A stretch of 64,000 bases of DNA from JBGSUZ01 sp043770095 (GCA_043770095.1 JAYVIR010000120.1:1-64000), one strand, 5' to 3'; shown: positions 44,051 through 54,127, counted from the stretch's first letter. Numbers and translations are program-made. Notes: generated by a model from the letters alone, not told the origin.

Positions 44051-45028
44051 CTACTGAAAAACTTTATAAAGTTCGTCTACTTCAGGCGCTTCCATATCGC
44101 TACAATCTGTTCCATTTATAACTCTAATACAACCTTTTTCACTTACTGTTCCAATTGCTGACAGCAATATCCCTTTTGTCTTGGCTTCTGCCTGACAATT
44201 CAAGAAATCTGACTTTGTCATTGCCATTAGCATTGATCCGCTTGATATAAGTTTATACGGATTTAACCCAAATACTTCACAGAGCATTTTCGTTTCTTTT
44301 AATAGAGGAATAGAATTCAATTCAATTTCAGCTCCTAATCCTGATGCTTTGCACATTTCCCAAATAGCACCGTAAATTCCGCCTTCGGTAACGTCGTGCA
44401 TTGCATGCACACTGTGCTTTGCGCCTATGATGCCTTCAGGCACCACTGATAAATAATCCAACATAGAAACAGCTTTGTCTATCTGAAGTGCGCTCATTCC
44501 ACCTGCCAACAAAACATCTGCCTTCTCATTCGCTATAATGGCTGTACCTTCAAGTCCAGCCCATTTACTCATAACCAGTACATCTCCAGCTTTAGCACCA
44601 GAAGTAGCTGCTAAAAGTCTTTTATCTCCTTTTCCGATTGCTGTCACAGAAACCACTGAGCGAATAACTGCACTTGTAAATTCAGTATGACCTCCGATTA
44701 TCGCGACATTCATTTCTGAAGCCGTCTCGTGCGCCTGCTTCATAATTGTCCGAGCATCTTCCTCTGAAGCTTCTAATGGCATAAGGAGCGTTATCAGGAT
44801 GGCGATTGGCATTAACCCTGATGACGCAATATCGTTGCAAGAAATATGTATGGCAATTTTTCCAATGTCCTTTGTTGCACCTGTAATGGGATCAGTGCTT
44901 AAAACACACGCCAAATCCCCAAATTCAATCGCTGCACAGTCCTCTCCAATACCAGGACCTATCAATATGTCATCTCGTTGATGGCTTAGCTGATTAAGAA
45001 TTGCATCTTGTAGCAGGTCGTTACTCAT
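44051..45028 (-). CDS. AIR synthase-related protein (HypE-like)
   Basis: 325 residues, PurM/HypE-type ATP-binding fold: GPGIGEDCAAIEFG, STDPITGATKDIG, ISCNDIASSGLMPIA, IIGGHTE, HDVTEGGIYGAIWEM. HypE is a hydrogenase maturation enzyme that ends in a Cys; here the C terminus ends DELYKVFQ without it, and no hyp genes are near, so it is better called AIR synthase-related. ATG 45028 has GAAGGA upstream; an earlier GTG/ATG (45052/45043) is possible. Confidence 0.82.
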   Translation of the reverse strand: MSNDLLQDAILNQLSHQRDDILIGPGIGEDCAAIEFGDLACVLSTDPITGATKDIGKIAIHISCNDIASSGLMPIAILITLLMPLEASEEDARTIMKQAHETASEMNVAIIGGHTEFTSAVIRSVVSVTAIGKGDKRLLAATSGAKAGDVLVMSKWAGLEGTAIIANEKADVLLAGGMSALQIDKAVSMLDYLSVVPEGIIGAKHSVHAMHDVTEGGIYGAIWEMCKASGLGAEIELNSIPLLKETKMLCEVFGLNPYKLISSGSMLMAMTKSDFLNCQAEAKTKGILLSAIGTVSEKGCIRVINGTDCSDMEAPEVDELYKVFQ

Positions 45029-45188
45029 TTTTCCTTCTTTCATTATATCCACATCCTTATCTCATTATCGAAATGCATTACATTGTCGCATTTCTAGGAC
45101 AACTGAAATTGACAATCTATGTTGTATCTTTAATTCAACATAAGTATCTGCCTTTATTTTAACTCACGCAGACACTTTATAACAGAAA

Positions 45189-45216
45189 AAAAGAGTTGTC
45201 CGAAGACAACTCTTTT
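45189..45216. terminator. Terminator after oppA
   Basis: Perfect 12-bp stem with CGAA loop (45189-45200, 45205-45216) and A/T runs on both sides; ends the oppA transcript on the minus strand. Confidence 0.85.
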
Positions 45217-45246
45217 AAATAAACTTTTTTTGAGACTTAACTTTGC

Positions 45247-46857
45247 TTATTCAGCAATGTCAGCTCTACCGAAGTACCAAGTACTTCTAGTTGTACATTC
45301 CCAACCTTTGATTTTTTCTTTAACCATAATTGGGTGAGTGTAGTAGTAAAGAGGAATCATAGGCATTTCTTCCATCATGATTTTATCCGCTTCATAAAGT
45401 TTAGCAAAACGATCAGAACCAGTCATAGTTCTTGAAGCTTTGATTAACTCGTCGTATTTAGGGTTTGCCCATTCACCGTAGTTCATAGTCGCACCGCTTA
45501 AGAACATACCGAAGTATGTCATAGGATCTGAGTAGTCACCAACCCAACCAGATCTTGCGATTTGGAAGTCATGGTTTTGTCTAGTGTCTTGGAATACAGC
45601 CCACTCTTGGTTAGCAAGTTTGATGCTAATACCAAGGTTTTGTTTCCACATTTCTTGTACTGCTTCAGCAATTGCCTTGTGACCTTCACTTGTGTTATAA
45701 AGGAACTCTAATTCAGGGAAACCTTTACCATCTGGGAAGCCTGCTTCAGCAAGTAATTTTTTTGCTTCAGCTACTGCAGATCCATCTTCAGCAATGCCAT
45801 AGTTGCCAGATTTAACGTTGAATACGTTACCATCAGCATCTAAAGTTGTGCCTGGGATAAGTGAATGGGCAGGTACTTGACCAGCTTTTGTTACAGTTTC
45901 AACAATCGCTTTTCTGTCAAGAGCAAGTGAAAGAGCTTTTCTTACTTTAACGTTATCAAGAGGTTTAACCTTAAGATTAAGCGCGAAGTAGTAAGTAGCA
46001 TCTTGTGGCAACACCATGAATGTAGGATCTTCTGCCATTAATCTTGGAATTTCTGTTGCAGGTACATTATCGATAACATCGATTTTGCCACCTTCGTAAG
46101 CAGTTAAAGAAGTATTACCATCGTCGATCAAAAGACCTTCGATTTTACCAATTTTAACTTCATCAGCTCTCCAATAATTATCGTTTTTAACAAGAATCAT
46201 TTTGTCGCCTTGTGTATAGCTTTCAAGTTTGTAAGGACCGTTTACGATAGATGCAGCTGGATCGAATGCCCAAGCGCCATCTGCGCCTTTTGTAACTGCG
46301 TCTTCTCTAACTGGGAAGAAAGAATAGAATGCAGTTAAGCCAAGGAAGTATGCTGTAGGTGCTTTGAGTTTAACTTCGAAAGTCATGTCGTCAGTAGCTT
46401 TAAAGCTCTCAACGTTAGCTTCTTCGAAAATCCAAGCATACTCTGAAGCAGTTGCAGGATCGATTACTCTCTTCCAAGAATACTCGAAATCTTTAGCTGT
46501 TACAGCTTTACCATCAGACCATTTTACATCTGGTCTAATTTTAAAGACATAATTTAAGCCATCTTCACTAACTGTAAAGCTTTCAGCCATTGCTGGCTCG
46601 TATTTGCCGTTAATCTCTCTTGTGAGACCTTCGAACATATTGTTAATTACGTTACCACCATCAGAAGCAGCATTCAAACCTGGGTCGATTGTTTTCGGAC
46701 CAGATGAACCTACGTTCCAAATAAGCGTTTTGCTTGCAGCAGCATCAGTAGCGGCTTTATCAGCTGCGCCAGTATCTGCAGCTTTTTTGCCACAACCAGT
46801 AAACAGACCTGTTACTAGTATCAAGGCGAGTGCGAGTGACAATTGTTTCTTAAACAA
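45247..46857 (-). CDS. oppA: Oligopeptide ABC transporter substrate-binding lipoprotein
   Basis: 536 residues. Lipoprotein signal with lipobox FTGCG, then a SBP_bac_5 fold: IDPGLNAASDGG, GLTREINGKYEPAMAESF, VKARKALSLALDRKAI-like VRKALSLALDRKAI and ELEFLYNTSEGHKAI. It delivers peptides to OppBCDF. I start at TTG 46857, 5 nt after GGAGGGG; the ATG at 46872 overlaps that site. Encoded 400 bp downstream of oppF with its own promoter, which allows more binding protein than transporter. Confidence 0.92.
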   Translation of the reverse strand: MFKKQLSLALALILVTGLFTGCGKKAADTGAADKAATDAAASKTLIWNVGSSGPKTIDPGLNAASDGGNVINNMFEGLTREINGKYEPAMAESFTVSEDGLNYVFKIRPDVKWSDGKAVTAKDFEYSWKRVIDPATASEYAWIFEEANVESFKATDDMTFEVKLKAPTAYFLGLTAFYSFFPVREDAVTKGADGAWAFDPAASIVNGPYKLESYTQGDKMILVKNDNYWRADEVKIGKIEGLLIDDGNTSLTAYEGGKIDVIDNVPATEIPRLMAEDPTFMVLPQDATYYFALNLKVKPLDNVKVRKALSLALDRKAIVETVTKAGQVPAHSLIPGTTLDADGNVFNVKSGNYGIAEDGSAVAEAKKLLAEAGFPDGKGFPELEFLYNTSEGHKAIAEAVQEMWKQNLGISIKLANQEWAVFQDTRQNHDFQIARSGWVGDYSDPMTYFGMFLSGATMNYGEWANPKYDELIKASRTMTGSDRFAKLYEADKIMMEEMPMIPLYYYTHPIMVKEKIKGWECTTRSTWYFGRADIAE

Positions 46858-46872
46858 ATAAATCCCCTCCAT

Positions 46873-47254
46873 TATGTCTAAGTTTCTTTTATTTATTACA
46901 ACCTATTTTTTCTGCCTCACCTCTATGATGAATGCAAATTAATAGTTTATAACCGCTTGGTTTTTTAAATCTAAATTCATTACCATAAAAATATTTTTTG
47001 AATATTGTGAATTTTTGTACGAAATAAAAAATCTCTTAAATTCACTATACCACTTTCCAACACTTTATTACAATTAATTACTATATGTTTTGTTTGATTA
47101 GGTTATTAATTATCATAAAGTAAAAACTGCAATTTATCAATCCGTTCAAATAAAACTTTATTTAACATTTCGTAACATTTGAAAGAAAATATGTCGAATG
47201 TTACACCAAATATTAAATTTTGGTTATAATATGAACAGAATTAATTTAATGTAA
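46873..47254 (-). promoter_or_regulatory. oppA upstream region with candidate promoter
   Basis: AT-rich, no gene. On the minus strand TTGTAA (47073-47068), 18 bp, TATAGT (47049-47044) with an extended TGG gives a plausible sigma-A promoter, leaving about 180 nt of untranslated leader before oppA. GTAACA/TGTTAC words occur at about 47165-47203. Nothing else recognised. Confidence 0.5.
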
Positions 47255-47287
47255 TTTACGAGTTGTGCTGATTGCACAACTCGTAAA
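47255..47287 (-). terminator. Hairpin after oppF
   Basis: Perfect 14-bp stem (47255-47268 with 47274-47287, loop TGATT) just beyond the oppF stop. The T run after it on the minus strand is weak, so it may allow partial read-through into oppA or protect the mRNA end. Confidence 0.7.
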
Positions 47288-47298
47288 TCAAATGTACA

Positions 47299-48318
47299 TT
47301 ATTTTTTTACAGGACCATATTTATCATCCATCAAATGACAAGCTACCATATGACCGCCGCCTAAATCTCTAAGTGCTGGCTCTTCTGCCGCACAACGCTC
47401 TGTCGCATAACGACATCTCGTTCTGAAGTGACAACCAGAAGGCGGATTAATCGGGCTCGGTACATCGCCTTCAAGGATAATTCTTTTCTTAGCTTTTGTC
47501 ACTTCAGGATCTGGAATTGGAATAGAAGACAATAGTGATTGTGTATATGGATGTTCTGGATTTTCATAAAGTTCATTGCCATCCGCAAGCTCAACCATTT
47601 TACCCAAATACATAACGCCAATTCTGTCTGAAATATGCTTAACCATTGAAAGGTCATGCGCAATAAAGAGGTATGTGAGTCCTAGTTCGTTTTGAAGGTC
47701 TTCAAGCATATTAACAACCTGTGCTTGAATAGACACGTCTAAAGCTGAAATTGGCTCATCACAAATGATAAACTCAGGCTTTACTGCAAGCGCTCTTGCA
47801 ATACCAATCCGTTGTCTTTGTCCGCCAGAAAACTCATGCGGGTATCTGCTTGAGTGATCTTTGTTAAGACCAACCCGGTCGAGAAGCTCTTGAATAATTC
47901 TTCCACGCTCATCACCAGAAGCAAGACCATGAATGTCCAAAGCTTCACCGATAATGTCTCCAACAGTCATTCTCGAGTTGAGAGAAGCATATGGATCTTG
48001 GAAGATCATTTGCATTTTTTTACGGTAAGGTTTTAATTCTGATTCAGACATTTTGCTAATGTCTACGCCATCATAAATAACTTCGCCGCTTGTTGGTTCA
48101 TATAGTTTGATTATGGTCCGTCCAGTTGTTGATTTACCACAACCAGACTCACCTACCAAACCTAAAGTTTCGCCTCTTCTAATGAAGAAACTAACATCAT
48201 CTACCGCTTGAACATATTTCTTGCTTTTAGCAAAGAATCCGTGATTAACAGTGAAATATTTTTTTAAATTTCTAACTTCAATCAGGATTTCATTTTTTGA
48301 CTTATCTTCTCTAGCCAT
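47299..48318 (-). CDS. oppF: Oligopeptide ABC transporter ATP-binding protein
   Basis: 339 residues: Walker A GESGCGKST, signature FSGGQRQRIGIARAL, Walker B FIICDEPISALD, switch FIAHDLSMV, and a C-terminal oligo_HPY domain with Cys-rich FRTRCRYATERC (Fe-S or Zn-like cluster of OppD/F proteins). Partner of OppD; adjacent genes overlap by one base. Confidence 0.95.
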   Translation of the reverse strand: MAREDKSKNEILIEVRNLKKYFTVNHGFFAKSKKYVQAVDDVSFFIRRGETLGLVGESGCGKSTTGRTIIKLYEPTSGEVIYDGVDISKMSESELKPYRKKMQMIFQDPYASLNSRMTVGDIIGEALDIHGLASGDERGRIIQELLDRVGLNKDHSSRYPHEFSGGQRQRIGIARALAVKPEFIICDEPISALDVSIQAQVVNMLEDLQNELGLTYLFIAHDLSMVKHISDRIGVMYLGKMVELADGNELYENPEHPYTQSLLSSIPIPDPEVTKAKKRIILEGDVPSPINPPSGCHFRTRCRYATERCAAEEPALRDLGGGHMVACHLMDDKYGPVKK

Positions 48319-49337
48319 TATACGGTCACCCTCCTTACGCCTGTTTCCAATTGTACTTTAGGCGCATCTTTGTGATGTACCCAGCACATTGCACGGTGTC
48401 CTGGAGCCGATTCATAGTACTCCGGAAGATTTTCCATACAAACTCTCATTGTATAAGGGCATCTTGCCGCAAACGGACAACCAAGTGGTGGTTTGATTAA
48501 GTCAGGCGGTGATCCCGGAATTGGAACAAGTCTTTGCTTGTGTCCAAGGTCAAGTCTAGGAATAGATTTCAAAAGACCCATTGTATACGGATGCATTGGG
48601 TTATAGAAGATTTCTTCAGCACTGCCTTCTTCCATAATCAATCCGCCGTACATAACGATTACTCTTGAACAAACATCTGCAACAACGCCTAGGTCATGCG
48701 TAATCAAGATAATTGCAGTATTCACTTTATCTTTAAGTTCTTTTAACAGTTCGAGAATCTGAGCTTGAATGGTAACGTCAAGTGCTGTCGTTGGCTCATC
48801 TGCAATAAGAAGGTCTGGTTGACAAGAAAGGGCGATAGCGATCATTGCTCTTTGTCTCATACCACCTGAAAACTCATGCGGGTAATTGTCAACACGTGAA
48901 TCTGGTGAAGGAATACCAACCAAACGGAGCATTTCAATTGCTTTTTCTCTTGCTTCTTTCTTAGAAAGACCTTGATGTCTGATAACCGCTTCCATAATTT
49001 GATCGCCAATCGTGTAAACAGGATTAAGCGAAGTCATAGGATCTTGGAAGATCATCGCAATTTGATTGCCACGAACAGCCATCATTTCATTTTTACTCTT
49101 TTTAAGGAGGTCTTCGCCTTTAAACATGACTTGGCCTTCTTTAATAGTGCCTGGATACTGAAGCAATTGCATGATTGACATCGCTGTAATAGATTTGCCT
49201 GAACCAGACTCTCCTACGATACCGATCGCTTGTCCTTTATCTACTGAAAAGCTTACGCCTCTAACCGCTTGAACCTCGCCCAAATGGGTAAAGAAGGAAG
49301 TTTTCATGTGTTTAACTTCTAATATTTTTTCAGCCAT
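48318..49337 (-). CDS. oppD: Oligopeptide ABC transporter ATP-binding protein
   Basis: 339 residues: Walker A GESGSGKSI, FQDPMTSLNPVYTIG, signature FSGGMRQRAMIAIALS, Walker B LLIADEPTTALD, and the C-terminal CPFAARCPYTMRVC cluster. Drives import with OppF. RBS AGGGG lies ahead of the ATG. Confidence 0.95.
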   Translation of the reverse strand: MAEKILEVKHMKTSFFTHLGEVQAVRGVSFSVDKGQAIGIVGESGSGKSITAMSIMQLLQYPGTIKEGQVMFKGEDLLKKSKNEMMAVRGNQIAMIFQDPMTSLNPVYTIGDQIMEAVIRHQGLSKKEAREKAIEMLRLVGIPSPDSRVDNYPHEFSGGMRQRAMIAIALSCQPDLLIADEPTTALDVTIQAQILELLKELKDKVNTAIILITHDLGVVADVCSRVIVMYGGLIMEEGSAEEIFYNPMHPYTMGLLKSIPRLDLGHKQRLVPIPGSPPDLIKPPLGCPFAARCPYTMRVCMENLPEYYESAPGHRAMCWVHHKDAPKVQLETGVRRVTV

Positions 49338-49354
49338 TATTCTGTTACCCCTTT

Positions 49355-50554
49355 CTATTTTCTGAGTCTTGGGTCGAGTGCATCTCTAAGTCCATCACCA
49401 AGGAAGTTGAATGACAATACGGTCATACTGATGAAGAATGATGGGATGAACAATTGATATGGATAGGTTCTAAGACCAGCCATTGCATCATTTGCCAATG
49501 TACCCCAAGAAGCCTGTGGTGCAGAAACACCTAGACCAACAAATGAAAGGAATGCCTCTGAGAAAATTGCACTTGGAACCATCATAGCAAGTGAAACGAT
49601 GATTGGACCCATTGCATTCGGAATTAAATGTTTAACCATGATTCTCCATGAGCTAGCCCCTAAGGTTCTTGCTGCAAGAACGAATTCATTTTCTTTGATA
49701 CTGAGAACTTGACCACGCACAAGTCGTGCCATGAGTACCCAGTAGACGGAGCCCAGTGCAACCATGATGGTTACAAGTCCCGCTCCCATTACTACCATTA
49801 GTAGAATAACATAAAGCAACAATGGAATTGAGTTGATTAAGTCAACGATACGCATCATCAAGTTATCAACTGCGCCACCAACATAACCCGAAATACCGCC
49901 ATATACAACGCCTATGAAGAATTGTACCAATGTAGCCATTAAAGCAATGGTAAGTGAGATTCTAGCACCGTAAATATTTCTTACAAAGATATCACGGCCT
50001 AAAGTGTCTGTTCCAAACCAGTAAGTTTTATTCCATACTTTTTTAGAGTTTTCTATTTTGTATGGCGCATTATCGATAGACAATTCATATTTGGCCAAAG
50101 AAGAATCATTCTTAGCTTTTGCAGCCATAGAGTAATCCACTTTAAATGTATGACCATTAATTTCGTAAGTTCTAAACTTTAAAATTTTATTATCTTCTTT
50201 TGGTGTAAACCCTGAAATAGTTTCACCTTTTTGAGTGAATTCAATAATTTTATATTCTTTGTGGATGTTGTAGTATTTACCGTCATATTCGAAAATTTCG
50301 ACGGTTGGAGGAATATTTGCCATTTTAAGATCTTGATCTGAATAGGCAAATTTTGAAATGAAAGGTCCGCCAACTGCTAAAACAATCATAAATACAATGA
50401 TGACAAGTCCGATAATAGAAAGCGTGTTGTGTTTCAAACGACGCCATACGTCTTCCCAATAGGTAAGACTTTTACGAACGATTTTATCTTTAATAACCTC
50501 TTCACGTGGGACAAGTTCCCACATTTCTGGGGTGATTTTTAATTGTTCCGCCAT
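49355..50554 (-). CDS. oppC: Oligopeptide ABC transporter permease OppC with an inserted outer domain
   Basis: 399 residues, about 100 longer than usual OppC. Standard N-terminal OppC_N region and first helix (SIIGLVIIVFMIV), then an extra stretch of roughly residues 72-180 (EIFEYDGKYYNIHKEY to APYKIENSKKVW) without membrane helices, facing outside, then the five-helix permease with GTDTLGRDIF and EAA loop ARTLGASSWRIMVKHLIPN. The insertion could contact substrate or OppA. Second gene of oppBCDF. Confidence 0.93.
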   Translation of the reverse strand: MAEQLKITPEMWELVPREEVIKDKIVRKSLTYWEDVWRRLKHNTLSIIGLVIIVFMIVLAVGGPFISKFAYSDQDLKMANIPPTVEIFEYDGKYYNIHKEYKIIEFTQKGETISGFTPKEDNKILKFRTYEINGHTFKVDYSMAAKAKNDSSLAKYELSIDNAPYKIENSKKVWNKTYWFGTDTLGRDIFVRNIYGARISLTIALMATLVQFFIGVVYGGISGYVGGAVDNLMMRIVDLINSIPLLLYVILLMVVMGAGLVTIMVALGSVYWVLMARLVRGQVLSIKENEFVLAARTLGASSWRIMVKHLIPNAMGPIIVSLAMMVPSAIFSEAFLSFVGLGVSAPQASWGTLANDAMAGLRTYPYQLFIPSFFISMTVLSFNFLGDGLRDALDPRLRK

Positions 50555-50563
50555 ATGATCCTC

Positions 50564-51484
50564 CTATTCGCCCAAATTGATTCTTGGATCGATAAATCCG
50601 TACAAGATGTCAACGATAAAAATCATGGTGATTGAGAATGTCGCATAGAAAATTGTCGTTCCCATCAATACTGTATAGTCACGATTACCAACGCTCTCTA
50701 TAAAGTATTTACCCATACCAGGAATTGCAAAGATTTTTTCGATGACAAATGAACCAGTCATAATAGAAGCAATCATAGGACCCAAGTAAGTAACAACTGG
50801 AATTAAAGCATTTTTAAGTGCATGTTTTACGATAACGACAATTTCAGGAAGACCTTTTGCTCTCGCCGTTCTAATGTAGTCTTGTTGCATAACTTCGAGT
50901 AAGCTTGATCTTGTTAAACGAGATACAAACGCTAATGAATAACCACTCAACGCAATAACGGGTCCAACAAAATGCTTCCATGTGCCAATACCGAACGGTG
51001 GTAACCATCCAAGTTTTGAACTAAACACGAAGAGTATGAGTGCACCAAGTACAAAACTCGGTACAGCTACGCCTAATGTTGCTAAAATAGTAACCAAATA
51101 ATCTTGCCATTTGTTCTGCTTAAGTGCCGAGACGATACCTGCTGGAATTCCCAGGAATACGATGACCAGCGTTGCTGCAAAACCTAATGTAGCTGAAATT
51201 GGGAAACCTGCAATAATAAGATCGTTTACAGTTACCCCTACGCGTTTGAATGATGGACCTAGATCGAAAGTAAGAACGCCTTTCATGTAATCGAGGTACT
51301 GCATCCAAAGTGGATCATTGAAATGGTACTTTTCGTTTAATGCTTGAAGAACAGCTTCAGGTAACGCTTTCTCGGCAGTAAACGGCCCTCCTGGTATAGC
51401 TCTCATTAAGAAGAACGTTAATGTAGCTACAAACAACAGGGTGATAAACATTGAGATTAATCTTCTAAAAATGTACTTTCCCAA
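50564..51484 (-). CDS. oppB: Oligopeptide ABC transporter permease
   Basis: 306 residues, six helices, BPD_transp_1 with EAA loop TARAKGLPEIVVIVKHALKNA. First gene of the opp operon. TTG 51484 follows AAGGAG at 8 nt; the TTG at 51502 overlaps that site and would add six residues. Confidence 0.93.
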   Translation of the reverse strand: MGKYIFRRLISMFITLLFVATLTFFLMRAIPGGPFTAEKALPEAVLQALNEKYHFNDPLWMQYLDYMKGVLTFDLGPSFKRVGVTVNDLIIAGFPISATLGFAATLVIVFLGIPAGIVSALKQNKWQDYLVTILATLGVAVPSFVLGALILFVFSSKLGWLPPFGIGTWKHFVGPVIALSGYSLAFVSRLTRSSLLEVMQQDYIRTARAKGLPEIVVIVKHALKNALIPVVTYLGPMIASIMTGSFVIEKIFAIPGMGKYFIESVGNRDYTVLMGTTIFYATFSITMIFIVDILYGFIDPRINLGE

Positions 51485-51950
51485 GATATCAACTCCTTTC
51501 AAAAGTTAGTCTGAGAGTTTTGTTCTTTTCAAGATTTGAAATGCCCCCTTCTGCAATTTTGCAGTTTTAGATTTCAAATTTTGAAAAAATGTCATAAAAA
51601 CATGCAGAGACCATAAAAAATATTTCCTAACTGGTTTTAACATATAAAACCCGTTGTTTGTATTAATATTAATAATAAGCGTTAAATAGTTAAAACACAA
51701 GCAAATGGAGCTTGTCGGAGTTTAAGGTTTTGTAACAATTGGACGCTCTATTTTTTAAAATCGATATTTTGTATCTAACAACTTAATCTTTTTTAAGAAA
51801 TTGTCACATTCTAATTGTTACAAATTGATTTCTTTCTTGCATTTTTAAAATTAGAACTTGCATTTATTTATCTTTTCAAACGTTTCTGCCATATAGGTTT
51901 TTCAATCCATTATCATTACACATTTTGCAAAAACAATTTTCTGACAATAT
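51485..51950. promoter_or_regulatory. Non-coding region upstream of oppB
   Basis: About 470 bp of AT-rich sequence with no convincing gene. It holds an 11-bp word TTGTAACAATT (51730-51740) and its exact reverse complement (51813-51823). A promoter for oppB presumably lies here; the best candidate on the minus strand is TTGTTA about 17 bp before TTAAAA, which is weak. Confidence 0.35.
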
Positions 51951-51951
51951 G

Positions 51952-51989
51952 AAAGGAGCAACTTCAGTAATAACCGAAGTTGCTCCTTT
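51952..51989 (-). terminator. Terminator after ligA
   Basis: Perfect 14-bp stem (51952-51965 with 51976-51989) and a 10-nt loop, 30 bp after the ligA stop. The run of U after it is modest. Confidence 0.75.
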
Positions 51990-52022
51990 TCATATTTTAA
52001 TAAAGTGATAAAACTTACTATT

Positions 52023-54056
52023 TTACTCGGATATAAGATTGTGATTTTTGAGGAGCGTCTCAAAAGATTGTTCATCTAACGTTGTCACACCAAGGGTTAT
52101 AGCTTTTTCAAGTTTTGACCCAGCTTCATCTCCATAAACCACATAATGCGTTTTTTTGCTAACACTGCCAGAAACTTTGCCCCCAAGGGATTCAATTAAG
52201 GTTTTAATGGCATCTCTGCTATAATTTTCAAGCGTCCCCGTAACAACGAAGGTCATTCCTTTGAAAATTTGGCTTTCTTCACTTGGTTTCTCTTTTAAGT
52301 AGCGTGTATTAACCCCTAAAGCGATCATTTTATCTACTTTTGAGCGGTTCACAGGATTTTCAAAGAAAGCAATCACACTCTCAGCCATTTTTTGTCCCAC
52401 TTCTTCAGCAAGGATCAATTCTTCCTTTGTCGCTGCTAAAAGAGCCTCCAATGAGCCAAAATGCTTTGCAAGCGTCTCCGATGCCTTTGCGCCAACCAGT
52501 GGAATGCCAAGGCCGCTGAGTAATTTTCCTAAGTCGTTGTTTTTTGACTTTTCAATGGCTTCAAGCATATTGTCAACCGATTTCACACCTAGTCGTTCTA
52601 ACTGTACAAGCTGCTCGTAATAGTCTTTTAAAGAATACAAATCGCTATAGTCTAATAGAAGTCCTTCTTTAAGAAGGAGTTCTATCACCGCTTCTCCAAC
52701 GCCGTCAATATTCATTGCCGGTCGTGAGACAAAATGGGATATGCCTCTGCTCGTCTTCGCAGGACATTCTGGATTCTGACACCGCAGCGCCACTTCGCCT
52801 TCTTGTCTAGCTGTTTCACCGCTGCAAACAGGGCAAATGTCAGGCAATCGATAGGCCACAGTGCCTTCAGGTCTCTTTTCAAGCACCACATTTACCACTG
52901 CCGGAATAACATCTCCCGCTTTTTGGATCATGACGTAGTCGCCAATGCGAATGTCTTTTTCGTCGATAAAGTCTTGATTGTGAAGCGTTGCATAGGTTAC
53001 GACCGAACCTGCGACAGTAACCGGCTCAAATTGAGCTTTGGGGGTAACGACGCCCGTTCGTCCCACCTGAATAATAATGTCTTTGATTACCGTCTCTTTT
53101 TCCTCTGCCGGAAATTTATAGGCAATCGCCCACCTTGGACTTTTAGCCTTGATTCCCAATTGGTCACGAAGGTGAAACTCATTGATTTTCACGACCATGC
53201 CATCAATATCAAAGCCAAGCTCATGTCTTTGAGTGACGATACTAGAGCACATTGGTATGATTGCTTCCATATTCGAAAAAGTTTTCGTTTCGCTTACCTT
53301 AAAACCCAATCCTTTCAATCGATTTAACGCCTTGTCGTGATCGCCGATGTTCAAATTGCCTTCCAAAATGTCAAACACAAAAATATCCAAGGCTCTCGAT
53401 GCGGTAATTTTAGAATCTAGTTGCCGCAAGCTGCCTGCCGCCGCATTTCTAGGGTTTGCAAATGCCTGAAGACCCGCTAATTCTTGAGCTTCATTTAAAG
53501 CGACAAAACCTTGTTTTGAGAGGAAAACTTCACCTCTGACAATGACATCTACTGGTTCTGTGAGTCTGAGCGGTATGCTCTTAATGGTCTTTAAATTTTC
53601 AGTAACATCTTCCCCAATGGTGCCATCGCCTCGGGTCGCCCCACAGACAAAGAGACCTTCTTTGTAGGTAAGCGCTACGCTCAGCCCGTCAATTTTATAT
53701 TCCACCACGTAGCTCGGTTGCTGTGAAAGTTCTTGAACGGCGCGCTTTTCGAAGTTCATAAGGTCAAGTTCATTGTACGCATTGTCCAAACTGAGCAGTC
53801 TAACCGCATGATTTACTTGTTTAAAGGCACTCAGAGGCTTTCCGCCCACGCGCTGACTCGGTGAATCCATTCTTTTAATGCCCTCATTCTCAGTTTCCAT
53901 GCGAATGAGTTCTTGAATCAATTTGTCATACTCATGATCGCTTAATTTCGGCTGATCCAAATTGTAATACAGATGGTTGTGCTTTTCGATTTCTTCTATG
54001 AGTTTATTGTATTTTTCAACTACCTTATCATATGGTGCCTTTTCTAATAGGTTCAC
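52023..54056 (-). CDS. ligA: NAD-dependent DNA ligase
   Basis: 677 residues, full length. Domain Ia (SDHEYDKLI), adenylation domain with the active Lys in VVEYKIDGLSVAL, OB fold, four-Cys zinc finger (CPVCSGE, CQNPECPAK), helix-hairpin-helix repeats, and C-terminal BRCT domain (FVVTGTLENYSRD). It seals nicks in replication and repair. It follows pcrA after 139 bp that contain repeat copy B, and probably shares the LexA-controlled transcript. Confidence 0.96.
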   Translation of the reverse strand: MNLLEKAPYDKVVEKYNKLIEEIEKHNHLYYNLDQPKLSDHEYDKLIQELIRMETENEGIKRMDSPSQRVGGKPLSAFKQVNHAVRLLSLDNAYNELDLMNFEKRAVQELSQQPSYVVEYKIDGLSVALTYKEGLFVCGATRGDGTIGEDVTENLKTIKSIPLRLTEPVDVIVRGEVFLSKQGFVALNEAQELAGLQAFANPRNAAAGSLRQLDSKITASRALDIFVFDILEGNLNIGDHDKALNRLKGLGFKVSETKTFSNMEAIIPMCSSIVTQRHELGFDIDGMVVKINEFHLRDQLGIKAKSPRWAIAYKFPAEEKETVIKDIIIQVGRTGVVTPKAQFEPVTVAGSVVTYATLHNQDFIDEKDIRIGDYVMIQKAGDVIPAVVNVVLEKRPEGTVAYRLPDICPVCSGETARQEGEVALRCQNPECPAKTSRGISHFVSRPAMNIDGVGEAVIELLLKEGLLLDYSDLYSLKDYYEQLVQLERLGVKSVDNMLEAIEKSKNNDLGKLLSGLGIPLVGAKASETLAKHFGSLEALLAATKEELILAEEVGQKMAESVIAFFENPVNRSKVDKMIALGVNTRYLKEKPSEESQIFKGMTFVVTGTLENYSRDAIKTLIESLGGKVSGSVSKKTHYVVYGDEAGSKLEKAITLGVTTLDEQSFETLLKNHNLISE

Positions 54057-54127
54057 TCTTCTATCTCCTATATAAGTTGAACAAAGTAATTATAATATTT
54101 GTCAATTTGAAGCCAGCGACAAATATC

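Noticed and set aside
44051..45028. Hydrogenase maturation factor HypE
   Set aside because: The C-terminal Cys needed for carbamoyl/cyanide transfer is absent and no other hyp or hydrogenase genes are nearby; kept as AIR synthase-related.
52734..53327. 197-codon ORF on the plus strand inside ligA
   Set aside because: It lies wholly antisense to a strongly conserved ligase gene, has no ribosome binding site or recognisable domain, and is a shadow frame.
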